Assembly (NCBI RefSeq): GCF_000004825.1
Contig: NW_008805085.1
Location: forward strand, 992,001 to 1,056,000
Direction: 5' to 3'
DNA length: 64,000 nt
Source: Heterostelium album PN500
Taxonomy: Eukaryota > Evosea > Eumycetozoa > Acytosteliales > Acytosteliaceae
Shown: positions 46,847 to 59,000 of the stretch, piece after piece
Layout of the letters: each line of letters starts with the position of its first letter
Numbering within the stretch: the stretch's first letter is position 1
Notes under the pieces: model-generated
Seen by the model: the letters and a program-made list of their open reading frames with translations, nothing else
What the model was told of the DNA's origin: nothing
Databases searched by the model: none
Program-made: the position numbers and the translations under genes

Positions 46847-48106
46847 ATGGATTCAAAAAAAGAAAATATTAAAGAGAATGCCTCTGAAATTAAAGATAAG
46901 GTACAAGAGGGTGCAAAAGATGCTGCCGAAGATTTGAAGGATATGGGTAGCAATGTAAAGGAGAGCGTGCAGGAAGGTGCCAAAGATGTAAAGAGTGATG
47001 TTGAAAACTCTGGTATCGGTGGAAAGATCGAGGAGATTATGCATAACTTGCAGGATATGGCACAAAAAACATGGGATAACACCGTCCATATGTTTAGTGG
47101 TGCACAAGAGAATGTCGAAGAGAAGGCAGAGAAGGTCGGTGAGAGTATGGAAAACGCCAAGAACTCGATGAAGGAGAATATGGAAGCTGGATACGAGAAG
47201 GCCAAGGACAATGTGAATGCCGGCATGGAGAAGACAAAGGAATCGGTTGCTGCCGCCAACGAGAAGATGAAGGAGGCTGCCGAGACTCTCAAGAAGAATA
47301 TGGAAGCCGGATACGAGAAGGCCAAGGACAATGTGAATGCCGGTATCGAGAAGACAAAGGAAGCATTCTCCAGCACTGGTGAGAAGATGAAGGAGGGTGC
47401 AGAGGATGCCAAGGAGAAGCTCCAGAAACAAGGTGAAATTGGCAAGGAGAAACTCGATGAAGCTGGTCAGAAGATGAAGGAAGGTGCCGAGAATCTCAAT
47501 GAGAAGATGAAGGAAGGTGCCCAGAATGTAAAGAAGAATCTCGAAGAGGATGCCGAGATTGCCAAAAAGAAGATGGACGAGACCGGTCAGAAGATGAAGG
47601 AAGGTGCCGAGAATCTCAATGACAAGATGAAGGAAGGTGCCCAGAATGTAAAGAAGAATCTCGAAGAGGATGCCCAGATTGCCAAAAAGAAGCTGGATGA
47701 AGCTGGTCAGAAGACCAAAGAAGGTGCCGAGAATCTCAATGACAAGATGAAGGAAGGTGCCCAGAATGTAAAGAAGAATCTCGAAGAGGATGCCGAGATT
47801 GCCAAGAAGAAGCTAAGTGAAGCCGGTGAGAAGACAAAGGAGTCGTGGGACAACGCATCGGAGAAGGTTAAGGAAGCAATGTCCAACACCAACGAAAAGA
47901 TGAAGGAAGGCGCTCAGAATCTAAAGAAAGACATGGAACAAGGTGCCACCGATGCCAAGAACAAAGCAGATCAACTCGGTGAAAAGATGAAAGAAGGTGG
48001 TGAAGCATTCAAGAAAGACGTCAAAGATGCAGCTTCCGATGCCAAAATGAAAATGGACGAAGGTATTGACAAAGCTAAGACCAAGGCAAACAAAGCCATG
48101 GAGTAG
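46847..48106 (+). CDS. LEA-like amphipathic-repeat protein
   Basis: A single exon of 419 residues, almost all Lys, Glu, Ala, Asp, Asn, Met and Gly, with essentially no hydrophobic core and no Cys; one Trp-containing segment (QKTWDNTVHMFSG) lies at ~75-88. The pattern KEGAxxxKxKxxE recurs about every 11 residues, as in group 3 late-embryogenesis-abundant proteins and apolipoprotein-like lipid-droplet coats. The middle is built from 40-residue units (120 bases): two of one kind (from 47161 and 47281) and three of another (47461-47820), the latter nearly identical. LEA proteins protect membranes and enzymes during drying or cold, so a role in spores or stress is a reasonable inference. Strong use of AAG, GAG, GCC and ATC codons suggests high expression. 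There is no signal peptide. Confidence 0.8.
   Translation: MDSKKENIKENASEIKDKVQEGAKDAAEDLKDMGSNVKESVQEGAKDVKSDVENSGIGGKIEEIMHNLQDMAQKTWDNTVHMFSGAQENVEEKAEKVGESMENAKNSMKENMEAGYEKAKDNVNAGMEKTKESVAAANEKMKEAAETLKKNMEAGYEKAKDNVNAGIEKTKEAFSSTGEKMKEGAEDAKEKLQKQGEIGKEKLDEAGQKMKEGAENLNEKMKEGAQNVKKNLEEDAEIAKKKMDETGQKMKEGAENLNDKMKEGAQNVKKNLEEDAQIAKKKLDEAGQKTKEGAENLNDKMKEGAQNVKKNLEEDAEIAKKKLSEAGEKTKESWDNASEKVKEAMSNTNEKMKEGAQNLKKDMEQGATDAKNKADQLGEKMKEGGEAFKKDVKDAASDAKMKMDEGIDKAKTKANKAME
47461..47820 (+). repeat. Three tandem 120-bp units inside the LEA-like gene
   Basis: Units 47461-47580, 47581-47700 and 47701-47820 align without gaps. Each encodes 40 residues that include AENLN(E/D)KMKEGAQNVKKN. Identity extends to synonymous third positions, so the copies are recent or kept alike by gene conversion. 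A less similar pair of 120-base units, sharing YEKAKDNVNAG, starts at 47161 and 47281. Confidence 0.92.
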
Positions 48107-49217
48107 AAGAATTCAATACACACATTATCTAGTTTAAAGAAAATACAACATTGCTTCGTTTTTTAAAATTATAATAATAAACTTGTACATAAACTAATTT
48201 AAAGTATAATACAAACTTTAACTAACATATTATCTTTAAAATAATAAGATCTTGTTATTGTTTGTGTAGTTGATGAATGATCACAACAATTTTTGGTTTT
48301 GTAAATATTTCAGAGATGCTCATCTCTAGAGTGTATATACCTATTCAAATTTGGTTCGTGCGAAAAATCTATTCAATTGAATTTAATTTCTTTTTTGGTT
48401 ATTGATTGGTTTAATATTATTGCTATTGACAAAACCCTCAAAAGAGTTGGGATGGGCCAATTTAATTGATAGTAATATTATCATCAAAATATTTTCTTAA
48501 CTTCAAATGAATTAAATTGTAATTAATATTAAGTGTAATAGTTTAAAGTGCCTCAAAACCCTGTTTACCAAATATCACCAAATCAATCACATTCTACTAC
48601 TAATATTATATTTATATATTTATAAATAATTTCAAAAAAATAAAATAAAAAAAAAAGAATCAAATTAATAACAGTAGATACAATCACTATAGTCTCTGCA
48701 ATGCGTGCGGCTTACTTTAGTGGAGTGTTCAAAGAAATTCTTTATACCTCAGATGAAGATTTAGAAAACCAAATTTTCTTGAATTTCTCTTAGCAACTGT
48801 TATTAATTTGATTCTTTTTTTATTTTTGAATATTTATAACTTATATATTTATTAACTTTGACCAATTAATTTATAAAGAGTAAGTAAGTATTTCAATACA
48901 ATCAAATTGATTATCAATATTAAACTTTATTTCTTTTCAATTTGTTTTAATTAATAATAACAATAGGTTTCTTCACATTCGGATAAGCGCCACCCCACTT
49001 TTAATGAGCTATCAAAAAAATAATAAAAAAATAATAAAAAAATTCAATAAACAAAAAGACGAATGTTTCGTTTTTTTTTGTTTTTTTTAAATTAATCAAT
49101 TATTTCTTTCTTATTCCTATTTCTTATCACTTTTTTATTATTATTATTATTATTATTATTTAATTATTATCATCATATATATATTTAAAGTATAATAAAA
49201 ATAAAAAGAGATAAACC
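48107..49217. other. Spacer between LEA-like and DDX54 genes
   Basis: 1.1 kb, mostly A/T-rich, carrying the inverted-repeat element described separately (48631-48830). Poly(ATT) at 49138-49160 and T-runs lie close to the DDX54 start. Outside the element I see no gene. Confidence 0.55.
48631..48830. repeat. Inverted-repeat element with perfect 26-bp arms and 120-base interior
   Basis: The left arm 48650-48675 (seven A, then GAATCAAATTAATAACAGT) is the exact complement of the right arm 48796-48821. The match continues imperfectly outward, through A/T-rich sequence, to TTC at 48631 and GAA at 48830. The 120-base interior is clearly more G+C-rich than its surroundings. It holds small internal stems (AGAAAA...TTTTCT) and a 30-codon open frame on + (ATG at 48701, stop at 48789-48791). 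It could be a small terminal-inverted-repeat transposon derivative (MITE), or a transcribed hairpin or structured RNA; the T-run after the right arm would suit a Pol III stop on +. I see no transposase gene and cannot define a target-site duplication. Confidence 0.7.
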
Positions 49218-52200
49218 ATGGTTAATAATGTTAAACTTCAAAATAAGAAGGGATTGGGAAAGTCAAGGGTAAATCAAAATAAATACCTTGAGAATAAGAA
49301 GAAGGAAACCAAAGAGTATAAGAAACAACAAAAGACTGCAGAGGGTCAACAGAATAGTATATTTGCGAACCAACAAGATAGTGGTAGTAATAATAAGAAT
49401 AAGGTTAGTGGTGAAAAGAAGAAAAAGGTCGCTGCCATCAAGATCAAAGATAAACTCACTGAAAGTTCAACCGGTTGGAAAGTAGATTCATCTTTCTTTG
49501 ATAGAAACATTACCGGTGGCAGTAGCAACACTTCCAATAACACCTACGATGACGACGAGAATCGTGATCTTTTCAACTCTATCAATGAAGATACCTACGA
49601 TAGCGATATCTTCTCTGGATTACATCAAGTTAATGATAATGATGATGATGATGTTTTCGATGAAGACGACGATTTAGATTTGGATTTGGAATATAATCAA
49701 GATGCCATTGAAGATGATGATGATGATTTAGGAGATGATAATGATTATGAAGGAATAGATATGGAACAAACAGACGATAATAGCAGCAGCAGCAGTGGTA
49801 GTTCAATGACAAAGACAGAGCAGAGAAAACAAAAGAAATTGGATCAACAAAACAAGGCAGAGAAGAAGTTGGAAACTAGTTTCCCATCGATCGAAATTGT
49901 CAACAATAAAGATGGATCGGTATCTTTTGGTGGCGAGGAAGACGACGATGAATCCGGAAAGAAAAAGAAGAAGAAAATCAGTGGCGGTGGTTTCCAATCG
50001 ATGGAACTTCACAAGACGTTGTTCAAGGCGATCGTTCGTAAGGGATTCAAAGTACCAACACCCATTCAGAGAAAGACGATTCCTCTCATTTTGGCGGGTA
50101 GTGACGTCGTCGCTATGGCGAGAACAGGTTCCGGTAAGACCGCTGCCTTCGTAGTGCCAATGATTCAGAAACTAGGTGAACACTCTATCAAGGTTGGTGC
50201 AAGAGCAATCATTCTCTCGCCAACACGTGAGCTTGCAATTCAAACATACAAAGTAGTCAAAGATTTCACCTATGGATCGAACCTACGTTCCTGTCTCGTA
50301 GTTGGTGGTGATTCAATGGAAGATCAATTCGCAGAGTTAGCAAGAAATCCAGATATGTAAGTTTTTGTTGTTATTTGTAAATATATAGCTAGTTAGTTAG
50401 TTTGTTTGTTAACTAATATGATATCAATAATGTTTATAAAGTATTGTTGCAACACCAGGTCGTCTTGTACATCATCTTCAAGAGGTTGGAATGGGTCTAT
50501 CGACAGTACAATACATAGTGTTTGACGAAGCAGATCGTTTGTTTGAAATGGGTTTCCAACAACAGTTGAATGACATCGTATCAAAGCTTAGCGATAACAG
50601 ACAGACTCTTTTGTTCTCTGCCACCTTACCTTCGATGTTGGTCGACTTTGTTCGTGCCGGTCTAACCAATCCAATTCTAGTAAGATTAGATAGTGAAACA
50701 AAGATCTCTGAGAATTTAGCTGTATGTATAATATAATATAATCAATATACTACTATTTTATATATAAACTAATTTGTTGTTGTTTTGTTAGTTATCATTT
50801 TATACGATTAGACATGATGAGAAGTTGGCAGTATTATTATATTTATTGAAAGAGGTTATCGAGGATAAACAACCAACCATTATTTTCACAGCTACCAAGT
50901 ATCATGTCGAGTATCTACAGATATTCTTGAAGCAAGCAAAGATTGATTCAACTATTATTCACGGTTATTTGGATCCAGTTGCAAGAAAGATCAATCTTGC
51001 CAAGTTCAGATCGAACAACGTCAGTGTTATGATCGTAACTGATATTGCTGCTCGTGGTATCGATATTCCATTGCTCGACAATGTTATCAACTTTGATTTC
51101 CCACCAAAAGAAAAGATCTTTGTTCACAGAGTTGGTAGAGTTGCAAGAGCCGGTAGAAAAGGTACTGCCTATTCGCTAGTTTCACCAGATGAAGTAAGTA
51201 GCTATATATTTAACTTTCTATACGCTTTTCCTATCGAATCACTAATCAAACTAATATTAATATCAACTCATTATAGATACCATATATGATTGATTTACAT
51301 CTTTATCTTGCAAGAAAGATAATAAATAAAGCTGAACCAGCTCAACTTGAAGATACATCGATTTCACTATATGGTAACATTCCACAACATATCATCGATA
51401 GAGAGAATGAATTTGTAAAGATACAAAAAGCTGAATGTGTTGAACTTGTATGTATTATTAACATATAGATAGATTTATAGTTATATTGTGATTAACTAAT
51501 ATCATCAATTTCTATTCTATTGTTTTTTTTGTTATGTTATTAAATAGGCATCTTTAAATAATACTATTAATAATGCTTATAAGAAGTTTGTAAGAACAAG
51601 ACCAGGTGCTTCTCATGAATCTAATAACAGAGCAAAGGAGTTGAATAAGTCGTATATTCATCCAAGTCTGCTTGGTAGATTGGATCAGAGTGAAATGGAC
51701 AGAAATGCGTTCGTTCAATCGTTGAAAGCATTCCGTCCACCACAGACCGTCTTTGAATTGGAGATGAAGAGATCGAAAGAGTCTAGCAGTGCTGCCATCA
51801 TGTACGAGAAGAGAAAACTACACAGTGAAGTCATCGATAGGCAAGCAAAGCGAGCAGAAGCAAAGAGAATAGAAGAAGAAGAACAAGCAACTGAAAATTC
51901 AAATAATAATAATGATGATATTATAACAACTACAACAACTACAAAACCAAATCAAGATGATGTTGAAGACGACGATGATGATCAAGTAGATGACGATGAA
52001 AGCTATCTAAATGAAATCGATGGAAATAATATGACTAGAGATGACATTGTTAAGGGTGTACTCTCACGTTTGAATGCCAATAAGAAGAGAGCAACGAGCG
52101 ATGGTTATAATATAGAGATTACACAAGGTGATGAAGATGCAGCATCCAACGACGGTAACGAGAAGAAGAAGAGAAAGACAAGATCATCCGGTAGAGATGA

Positions 52201-52768
52201 ATCGTTCTTTATCTCATCGACACCATCGAACTACTATGAAGAGAAGGCACTCAGCGTAACTTCACATTTGTCGCGTGACGACGAGTTGAATTTGAATCCC
52301 GACGACCAGAAACACGCAAAGAACGCCAAGTCAATGAAGTGGGACAAGAAGAAGGGTAAATTCGTTGGTGTTCAAAGAGACGAAGGCAAGAAGAACAAGA
52401 ATCTCGTTAGAAATGAAGCTGGTGTGCTCGTTGACGTAAGCAAGTCCAAGAAGAACGTCTACGAAGACTGGAAGAAGAAGACTCGTTCTAGAATTCAACA
52501 TACCGGAGAGGATGAGAACGAACGTCTCCAACCAAACTCCAAGCAATCGGTGCCAATGAAATGGAGAGGAAAGAAGGGTGCTCAAGAGAAACAACAAAAA
52601 GAAAAGAGTGGTGGTTGGGTTGGAAAGAAGGTTGCACGTTCCGAGATCAAGGACAAACATGTCATTCAGAAACAACGTCAAGAGAAAGAAAGAAAGATGA
52701 AAGTAAACAAGACAAACGCTCCACCAAAGAAAAAAGGTGGAAAAGGTGGCAAAGGTGGAAGGAAATAA
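49218..52768 (+). CDS. ddx54: ATP-dependent RNA helicase DDX54/Dbp10
   Basis: Five exons, 49218-50356, 50442-50721, 50792-51193, 51277-51447 and 51548-52768, encode 1070 residues. After a basic and acidic N-terminus comes [17 protein letters not shown] and the Q motif [15 protein letters not shown]. The helicase motifs are in order: I ARTGSGKT (~301), Ia PTREL, II DEAD (~407), III SAT, V ARGIDIP and [30 protein letters not shown] and the long Lys-rich tail with the RNA-interacting [12 protein letters not shown] region are typical of DDX54/Dbp10, a nucleolar helicase for 60S ribosome assembly. All catalytic residues are intact. The very basic C-terminus ([10 protein letters not shown]) suits nucleolar RNA binding. 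Introns have clear GTAAGT or GTATGT donors. Low-complexity Asp/Glu stretches lie before the helicase core and around residue 770. Confidence 0.97.
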
Positions 52769-53301
52769 ATAAAAATAATAAAAAATATATCAAAATTTTC
52801 AGTTTTACATGTAAAACAATGGTACAAAAATAATAAAATTTATAATAAAATAATATTATTCATATCTTTATTTGAATATCCATCTCCATATTCATTCATA
52901 TTAAATAAAAATGAGAAAATTGGAAACTCTTTATAAGTTAGAGTTGAGTTTAGGAATAAATCATTTGTTTTTTTTTAATTAATTTCTTTTTTTATTTTTT
53001 ATTTTCTGTCACATTTAAAATTCCAAAAAGTAAAGTAGTCTTTTTGTTTAATCAGAAATGGACAGACAAAAATTGGGTTCAAAATTTTTTTTTATATCAG
53101 CATAGAGTCATTCAGTTACCGTCATTAAGACCCTTTGCTCCTTACAAAAAAGAATCATTGAAAAAAAACGAAAACACCCATCAGATTTTGAAATTTTTAA
53201 TTTCAATTTTTATGGGAGAAAGTCTTTATTTAGTTTTAAATAATATATACAAGAATTTTTAATTGATTTAGAAATACATATTCATTATTTGTTTTTTTTT
53301 T
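52769..53301. other. Convergent spacer, DDX54 / protease
   Basis: About 530 bases between two 3' ends. A 72-codon open frame on + (53044-53262) contains VIQLPSLRPFAPYKKESLKK, which is somewhat gene-like, but its ends are A/T-run sequence and it has no recognisable relatives. I leave it uncalled. Confidence 0.5.
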
Positions 53302-55383
53302 TTAGAATGTTCTGGAAACTAGTACCTGAGCATCGGCCGGTGTGGTGTAATTGAAACCAAAAGGTGTCCAAAGGAGCTCGACCTTGGAAAGTACTCTGTC
53401 AGCTGGAACGTTCTCTGAGAACAACATCAAACTATTACCGTCCATTGGGTCAGCATATTCGGCATTTGGTTGTCCAGTTGGTGAGAACCAACTTCTTACA
53501 CCTCTTTGAAGTAATTTGGTAAGGGTAAAACCGTCGGTATAGGTTACTCTGACTATTGTAATTAAATAATAATAATAATATTTTTGTTAATATTAATTAG
53601 AATCCGGATAAATAATTTTTCTAATTTCTGATATTTACATGTGAAATCACATCCACTTGAGTGACAGAACCATGGAAGAGCACCAGTGTTTGGTTTGATA
53701 AGTTTAAGATTTTCTGGTATGGTTGGGTCAAGTCTGAATAACAAGTTTCCTTTGTATTTCAATGGATCGTAGACTTGAGTGCATTCTTTACAGACAGAGG
53801 TTGGTGCGTTGTTCCAGTGGATGAAAATGGTGTAGACATCGACATCTCTCACTACGGGCAAGTCAGAGTACATATCCATACCTTTTGATCCATTGGTGAC
53901 TATATATGGTACATATTTATTATCGATAGAGTCCCAACGAATATATGAATCGGTATCTTTGACATAGATGATACGACCACCAGAATAACTGTGATTTCCG
54001 TCGGCCTTGAGTGTAGTAGTTCCCTCCATATACATTTGTTGTCTACCCATATCGAAATCTGGGAACAAGGTGTATGGATAACCTTTCGATTGATCACCTG
54101 AACCACCCTGCATTGGATCTTGTCTAATACAACAACCATTAGCAACAACATGACTTGAATTACAATTTTTGTATGAACCTGAACTGGTTGGAATACAAGT
54201 GGAAAGGAATTCTTGGTGATCGAAATCGAATCCCCAAACTGAACCATTCAAACTACCTTGCGCATATGGGAAAGTACCTGCAGTGTATGCTTCTCCACTA
54301 TGTGGTAGACCTATCAAATAATTATGAAAAGAAAAAAATAACAAATTAGAAAAATTGAATAAAAAATAAAAACCAAGTATAATAGTTACCCCAAGCATGA
54401 CCCATCTCATGGATAAATATTCCTGTATAACTATAGTCACCAGTTCCACGCGAACCTCCACCCAAACCACCTCCTGGACCAGTGTAAAAACCATTAGTGT
54501 TCAAACCAATGAGTGGTGCATAAATTAAATTGTTTGTTTGACCTCCGTCTCCGTTGGCACCTTGGAATCCAGACAAGAATCCCAAGACAGCACCCATAAG
54601 TACAAATCCAGATCTAATTTGGTTGGTACCCTTGACAAGATATGCTTGTCCACCATCACCAGCACCAAGAGAAACAGTTTTCCATTTTACAATACCTGCT
54701 GGATGATTGTAAACATCGAGAACTGAAACTGGCCAAGTTTGGTAGATAGCTTTAATTTTACTTTCTGGTGGCATTGTGGTTACATTATATGGAATAGACG
54801 AATCGTTGGCACCAAACAAATAGAATGGTAACAATGGAAGACGCATAACAGAGTTCATTCCGACAACTGGGAATACTGGATCGGTTGAGTCGAAACCATG
54901 ACCACCAGCAACAACCTTCATTCCAGGTACAATGTATTGTGGTAAAACTTGTACACTGAAGGTGTTGTTGGCGTAGATAGTACCGTTTGACTCGGTGGGT
55001 GGAAGCATGTCTGGTTGTTCAAGAGGCAGAACCGTGGCCAATTCAAACTCTGTTTCGTTTCCTACACTTCCTGGAACAGTTGGAACCCAAATTTGGAGTT
55101 TAATTTCCTCGCCAACTACATCTTGGTCAAATTTGATCAAGATCATAGTCTGACGTTGTCCGGTGAGATGGTATGAAACATTTCCACCGTTTGGTGTAGT
55201 CCAATTAAGACCTTGGGGTGGTAAAACATGAGTTTGAACAAAATGTATTTGATTGATAGTTAATGTTTGCGTATCGGATTTCTTTGGTAAAAGAATCGAT
55301 GTTGGTAAAACAATTGCCAGAATTACCAGTACTGTTACAACAACGGTTGGTATAATAATTATTTTATTTGTATACCAAACCAT
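53302..55383 (-). CDS. Dictomallein-type zinc metalloprotease (peptidase family M66)
   Basis: Three exons, 55383-54390, 54310-53639 and 53552-53302, encode 638 residues. A short N-terminus is followed by a hydrophobic stretch (IIIIPTVVVTVLVILAIVL, ~8-26), a signal peptide or anchor. Residues ~30-320 form the Asn-glycosylation-rich domain typical of dictomalleins. The active site HEMGHAWGLPH (His325, Glu326, His329, His335) is the HExxHxxGxxH zinc motif of family M66. It is split by the first intron exactly at the Gly (HEMGHAWG|LPH), and is complete only after splicing. Several Cys in exon 2 (NGCCIRQ, KECTQ, CHSSGCDFTC) could form disulphides. M66 enzymes include dictyostelid dictomalleins and the bacterial mucinase StcE. 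A secreted or surface protease of glycoproteins is the likely role. Confidence 0.9.
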
Positions 55384-56017
55384 TTTTTAATATATTTTTT
55401 TTTATATAAATATATAAATTAAATTATTTACAGTGAAATTTAAATACAAATATTTATTTTATATCTTGTTTAATAAAATAATGAGAATGTAAGCCAAAAA
55501 ATATTTATATTCTCTCCTTTTTGTAAATTTAGGCAATTGTAATATCGATGTTGCTTTGGTTTCCACAAGTATTTATAATATTGGTGTGGGTTGTCGTGAT
55601 GTAGATATTCAAAAACTTCAAGAAATGGGAAAAAAAAAAGGGGATAACAACATTGTTGTTGGGGTCATTTTGCACTAATGTTTTACAATTTTTTGATCAC
55701 AAAGCCAGTATAATTTTTTTTTGGATACGCAAAATAATAAACTAAACCCATATATCACACCAGATATTTTCAATTCTGTATGGGTGGGTTTGTACAAGGC
55801 TCTTGTTTTACAACTCGTATAATGAATCTATTTTTGTCTTAAAAAGATCTGGTTTTACCTTGGTAATAAATCACAATTGATCACGAACGTGAAACGACTG
55901 GTAGATTTTTTTTTTTATTATGAACAGCAGATAGTAAACCAAATCATTGTATTTTATTTATCCTTTTTTTTTTTTTTGATTTATTTTTATTATCATTGAT
56001 TATTAGCATTATTTTAT
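55384..56017. other. Spacer upstream of the protease with gene-like fragments
   Basis: This holds the protease promoter and the 3' end of the next gene. On + a frame without ATG is open at 55493-55678; its sequence (for example DVALVSTSIYNIGVGCRDVD) is more gene-like than normal spacer. A second piece at 55771-55821 reads FNSVWVGLYKALVLQLV before a stop. An inverted repeat AAACCCAT...ATGGGTGGGTTT (about 55745-55793) lies between. These may be remains of a lost gene or chance. Confidence 0.4.
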
Positions 56018-59000
56018 CTATTGAGATTGTTTCTTTTTTCTTTCTTTCTTTACTTTTGTAGTGGTGGAGGTGGTTGTTGGAGGAGGTGGAGTTAGTTGTG
56101 TCAGTGACAACTGACTATCAAAAAGAGGAGCGGTAGCGGGGGTCGAGCCTATCAGGGGACTGTTGTTGGTTGAAAAACTTTGATTGTATACAATTTGTGA
56201 GTTGCTATTGTTGGAGATGATTGATGGATTACTGTTTGCCCTTTGTAAAAGTGGATGAGTTGGGGTAGTTGATTGCTGTGTTTGTTGTTGTTGTTGTTGA
56301 ACATATTGATTTTGTTGTGGAGACGATTGGTTATAAAAATATTGATTGACCAAATCATTGTTATAAATTGGTTTGCCACCCATCATCTGTTGATACTGGA
56401 GTTGTTGCTGTAACATTTGTTGCTGTTGCTGTTGTTGCTGATAGTGAAGTTGTTGGTGTAGTTGGTAGTTATTGGTGATGTTATCAGTTAGCATTCGATC
56501 GTGTGTGCGTTTTGGTGAGTTTGGAGAAACTGGTGAAATCGGAGATGCAGTTGTGACAACTGGCGACGATGAAGTGGATGATGCATTGTTGTTGTTGTTG
56601 CTGTTGTTGGTGAAACCTGAATTCTCGTAGCTCGATGTCATGGACAATGGATTCTTGTCGGTCATGAAATGCGAATGGTCAGAGAGTTCGAGGAAGCCAG
56701 AACCACCTGGTGAGAGTGGTGCTTCGCAGTGCAGATCTGGCGACATATCGATGGAACCAGAGAGCGACAACGGTGCGAAAGGAGGCGAAGCTGGTGTTAC
56801 ATTCTGATTTGAAAGATTGGGTGAGAACAATGCACTGAGATTATTGGAACTACTGGTGAGTGAACTATCAGAGTTGGAATTGGATTTGGCAATGGAATGT
56901 CCGGTGGCCTGTGGGGGAATTGGCATCACAACGTTATTTGGATTCGGTAACATCATCATACGGAAGAGGAAGAAGTTGATCAATTTCTTTTGGAATGCAG
57001 ATTCCGTGATTGGAGTATCGTATTCTGGCAAGCGATAGAAATTGTTACTGTCGTTGGACAACTCGGAGAATGATGAGGAAAAGTCGCGTTTGGCTGATTC
57101 GTCCATCGACTGAATGATGGCTTGAAGTGTATTGATGTTGTCTTGAATCGATGGTCGACTTTCTGAGTTGTCAACGGAAAACTCTGTTGGAACCAGTGTG
57201 TCTCTGAGCTTCTTGGCAAACTCTTGATTCAAAAAGAAACTTGGTAGTCCGCCTTGTGGAATACTGTTGGATGAAGAGGAAATCGATGGTTGAGGTGGTG
57301 AGAGTGCATCGGTTGAATCTTGTAGTTCAAACTTGGAGAGTGAAGAAGTAACCAGAGAGGTGGTGGATCGATTCAGACTGGGTGAGCCAGGTGTCAACAA
57401 TGGTGAGTTGAATGGATTGGGTGAGCCAAAACTGCTGGACAATGAGAGACCAGAAAGTGTTGGTGTTAACATTGAGTGTGAAGGCGACTTGGATTGCAAT
57501 TTCGGACTGGAACTAGGTGATTGGGTATCTTTGATGACGAGGCGAAGCTTCTTCTTCTTTCCTCTAGCACCACCGGTGGCTGGTGCTGTTGGCATTGACT
57601 CACTGCCCACCGACGATGACAAACCGGAATCCTCCAGGTTGTCCATCGGGAAAACCATGGTACCGCCGTCAACAGACGATTCTGAAGAGGAAAGAGGATT
57701 GGATTCCTGTTTGACTTGGGGAAGCATTCCACTCTCTGAACGATCAAACATCGATGGAGTGATACTGTCGGATGAAGAAGTACATTGTTTCTTTAGAATT
57801 GGGAAACTATTTGACTTTTTGTAGCCTCTTAACGATGGACTTGTTCCAGTTTCACTTGTATTTCCATTTACCAACTCCGATAGATTTTCAATTGATTGAT
57901 TCTTTGTTTGTTTCTTCCTTGGTTTAGCAGCTAATAGAAAAAGATTGCAATAAATTAATAAAAATGAAAATTAGTACTTCCTTTGCTTGGAAGAGAGTAT
58001 TTAAACTTACGTTTTTTTGTTGATGGTGATGAAGCCATTGGCGGCATGCCGCCACTTCCGCTGATAGATTGGCCGAAATTCTCAAGAAATGGACTGACCG
58101 AGTTTGAAGTCAAACTTGTTGGAATTGCTGGCATGGTTGAGAGTGGATGTGTGGGAATGTTGGAACCACTCTGGTTATTACTGTTTGAATCCATTGGGTC
58201 ACCACCAGACGAAGACAACGACGATGAAAGATTGAATGCACTATTACTGCTGCTGTTGATGTTGTTGGTAACTAAAGGCACCGAAGCCAAAGTTGGAGCA
58301 TTGTTGGAAGGTATATTTACAGCGAACGGTGTTTGATAATAAATTGGATTGGAGCTTGTTGTGGTGTTTGTATTGTTATTGTTGTTGTTGTTAAGATTTG
58401 ACTGTACAAGTGCTGGTGAAGATGGAGTTGAATTACTACCGATATTATTATTATTATTTGAGATGGATTGTGATGATGCATTCAGCAGGAATCCACTTGG
58501 AGTGGATGGTGGCTGAATGTCGCCAGAGCTCTGTAGAGGTTGTTGTTGTTGAAGACGATTATTGTTTCCAAATGTTGCATTGATCGCGGCGTCCACCGAT
58601 GATATAATTGGTGACTGTTGTTTACTGTGGATCATTAAATTTGAGGGTGATTGAGGTGGTGAATTAAGATGAATAAATGCATTGCTGTTATTATTACTAT
58701 TTTGAATTTGTGATTGTTGTTGTTTTAATAAATCAATTTGGTTAGTTGATTGATCCGATAAGAAACCTAAATGTTCATCATTAGGCTTTGATTCCTTTTG
58801 AAACTATTATTAATATTTCCAATTTTAGTATTAATTAATAAAAATTATTTGAATGTGTTTGATGTAAACTTACAAGTTGTTCATCATATGTTACATTGGT
58901 GTTCATTGTTGGTGTGGTGGAGGCAGAAGAGGCGTTGAAATTATTTAAGTGTGATAATTGAAAGAGTACATTATTGTTGTTATTGTTATTGCTATTGTTA

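Noticed and set aside
46840-47445. Long open frames opposite the LEA-like gene
   Set aside because: They mirror the Lys/Glu/Ala repeat codons of the + gene (giving Phe/Ser/Leu runs) and have no start context or similarity of their own.
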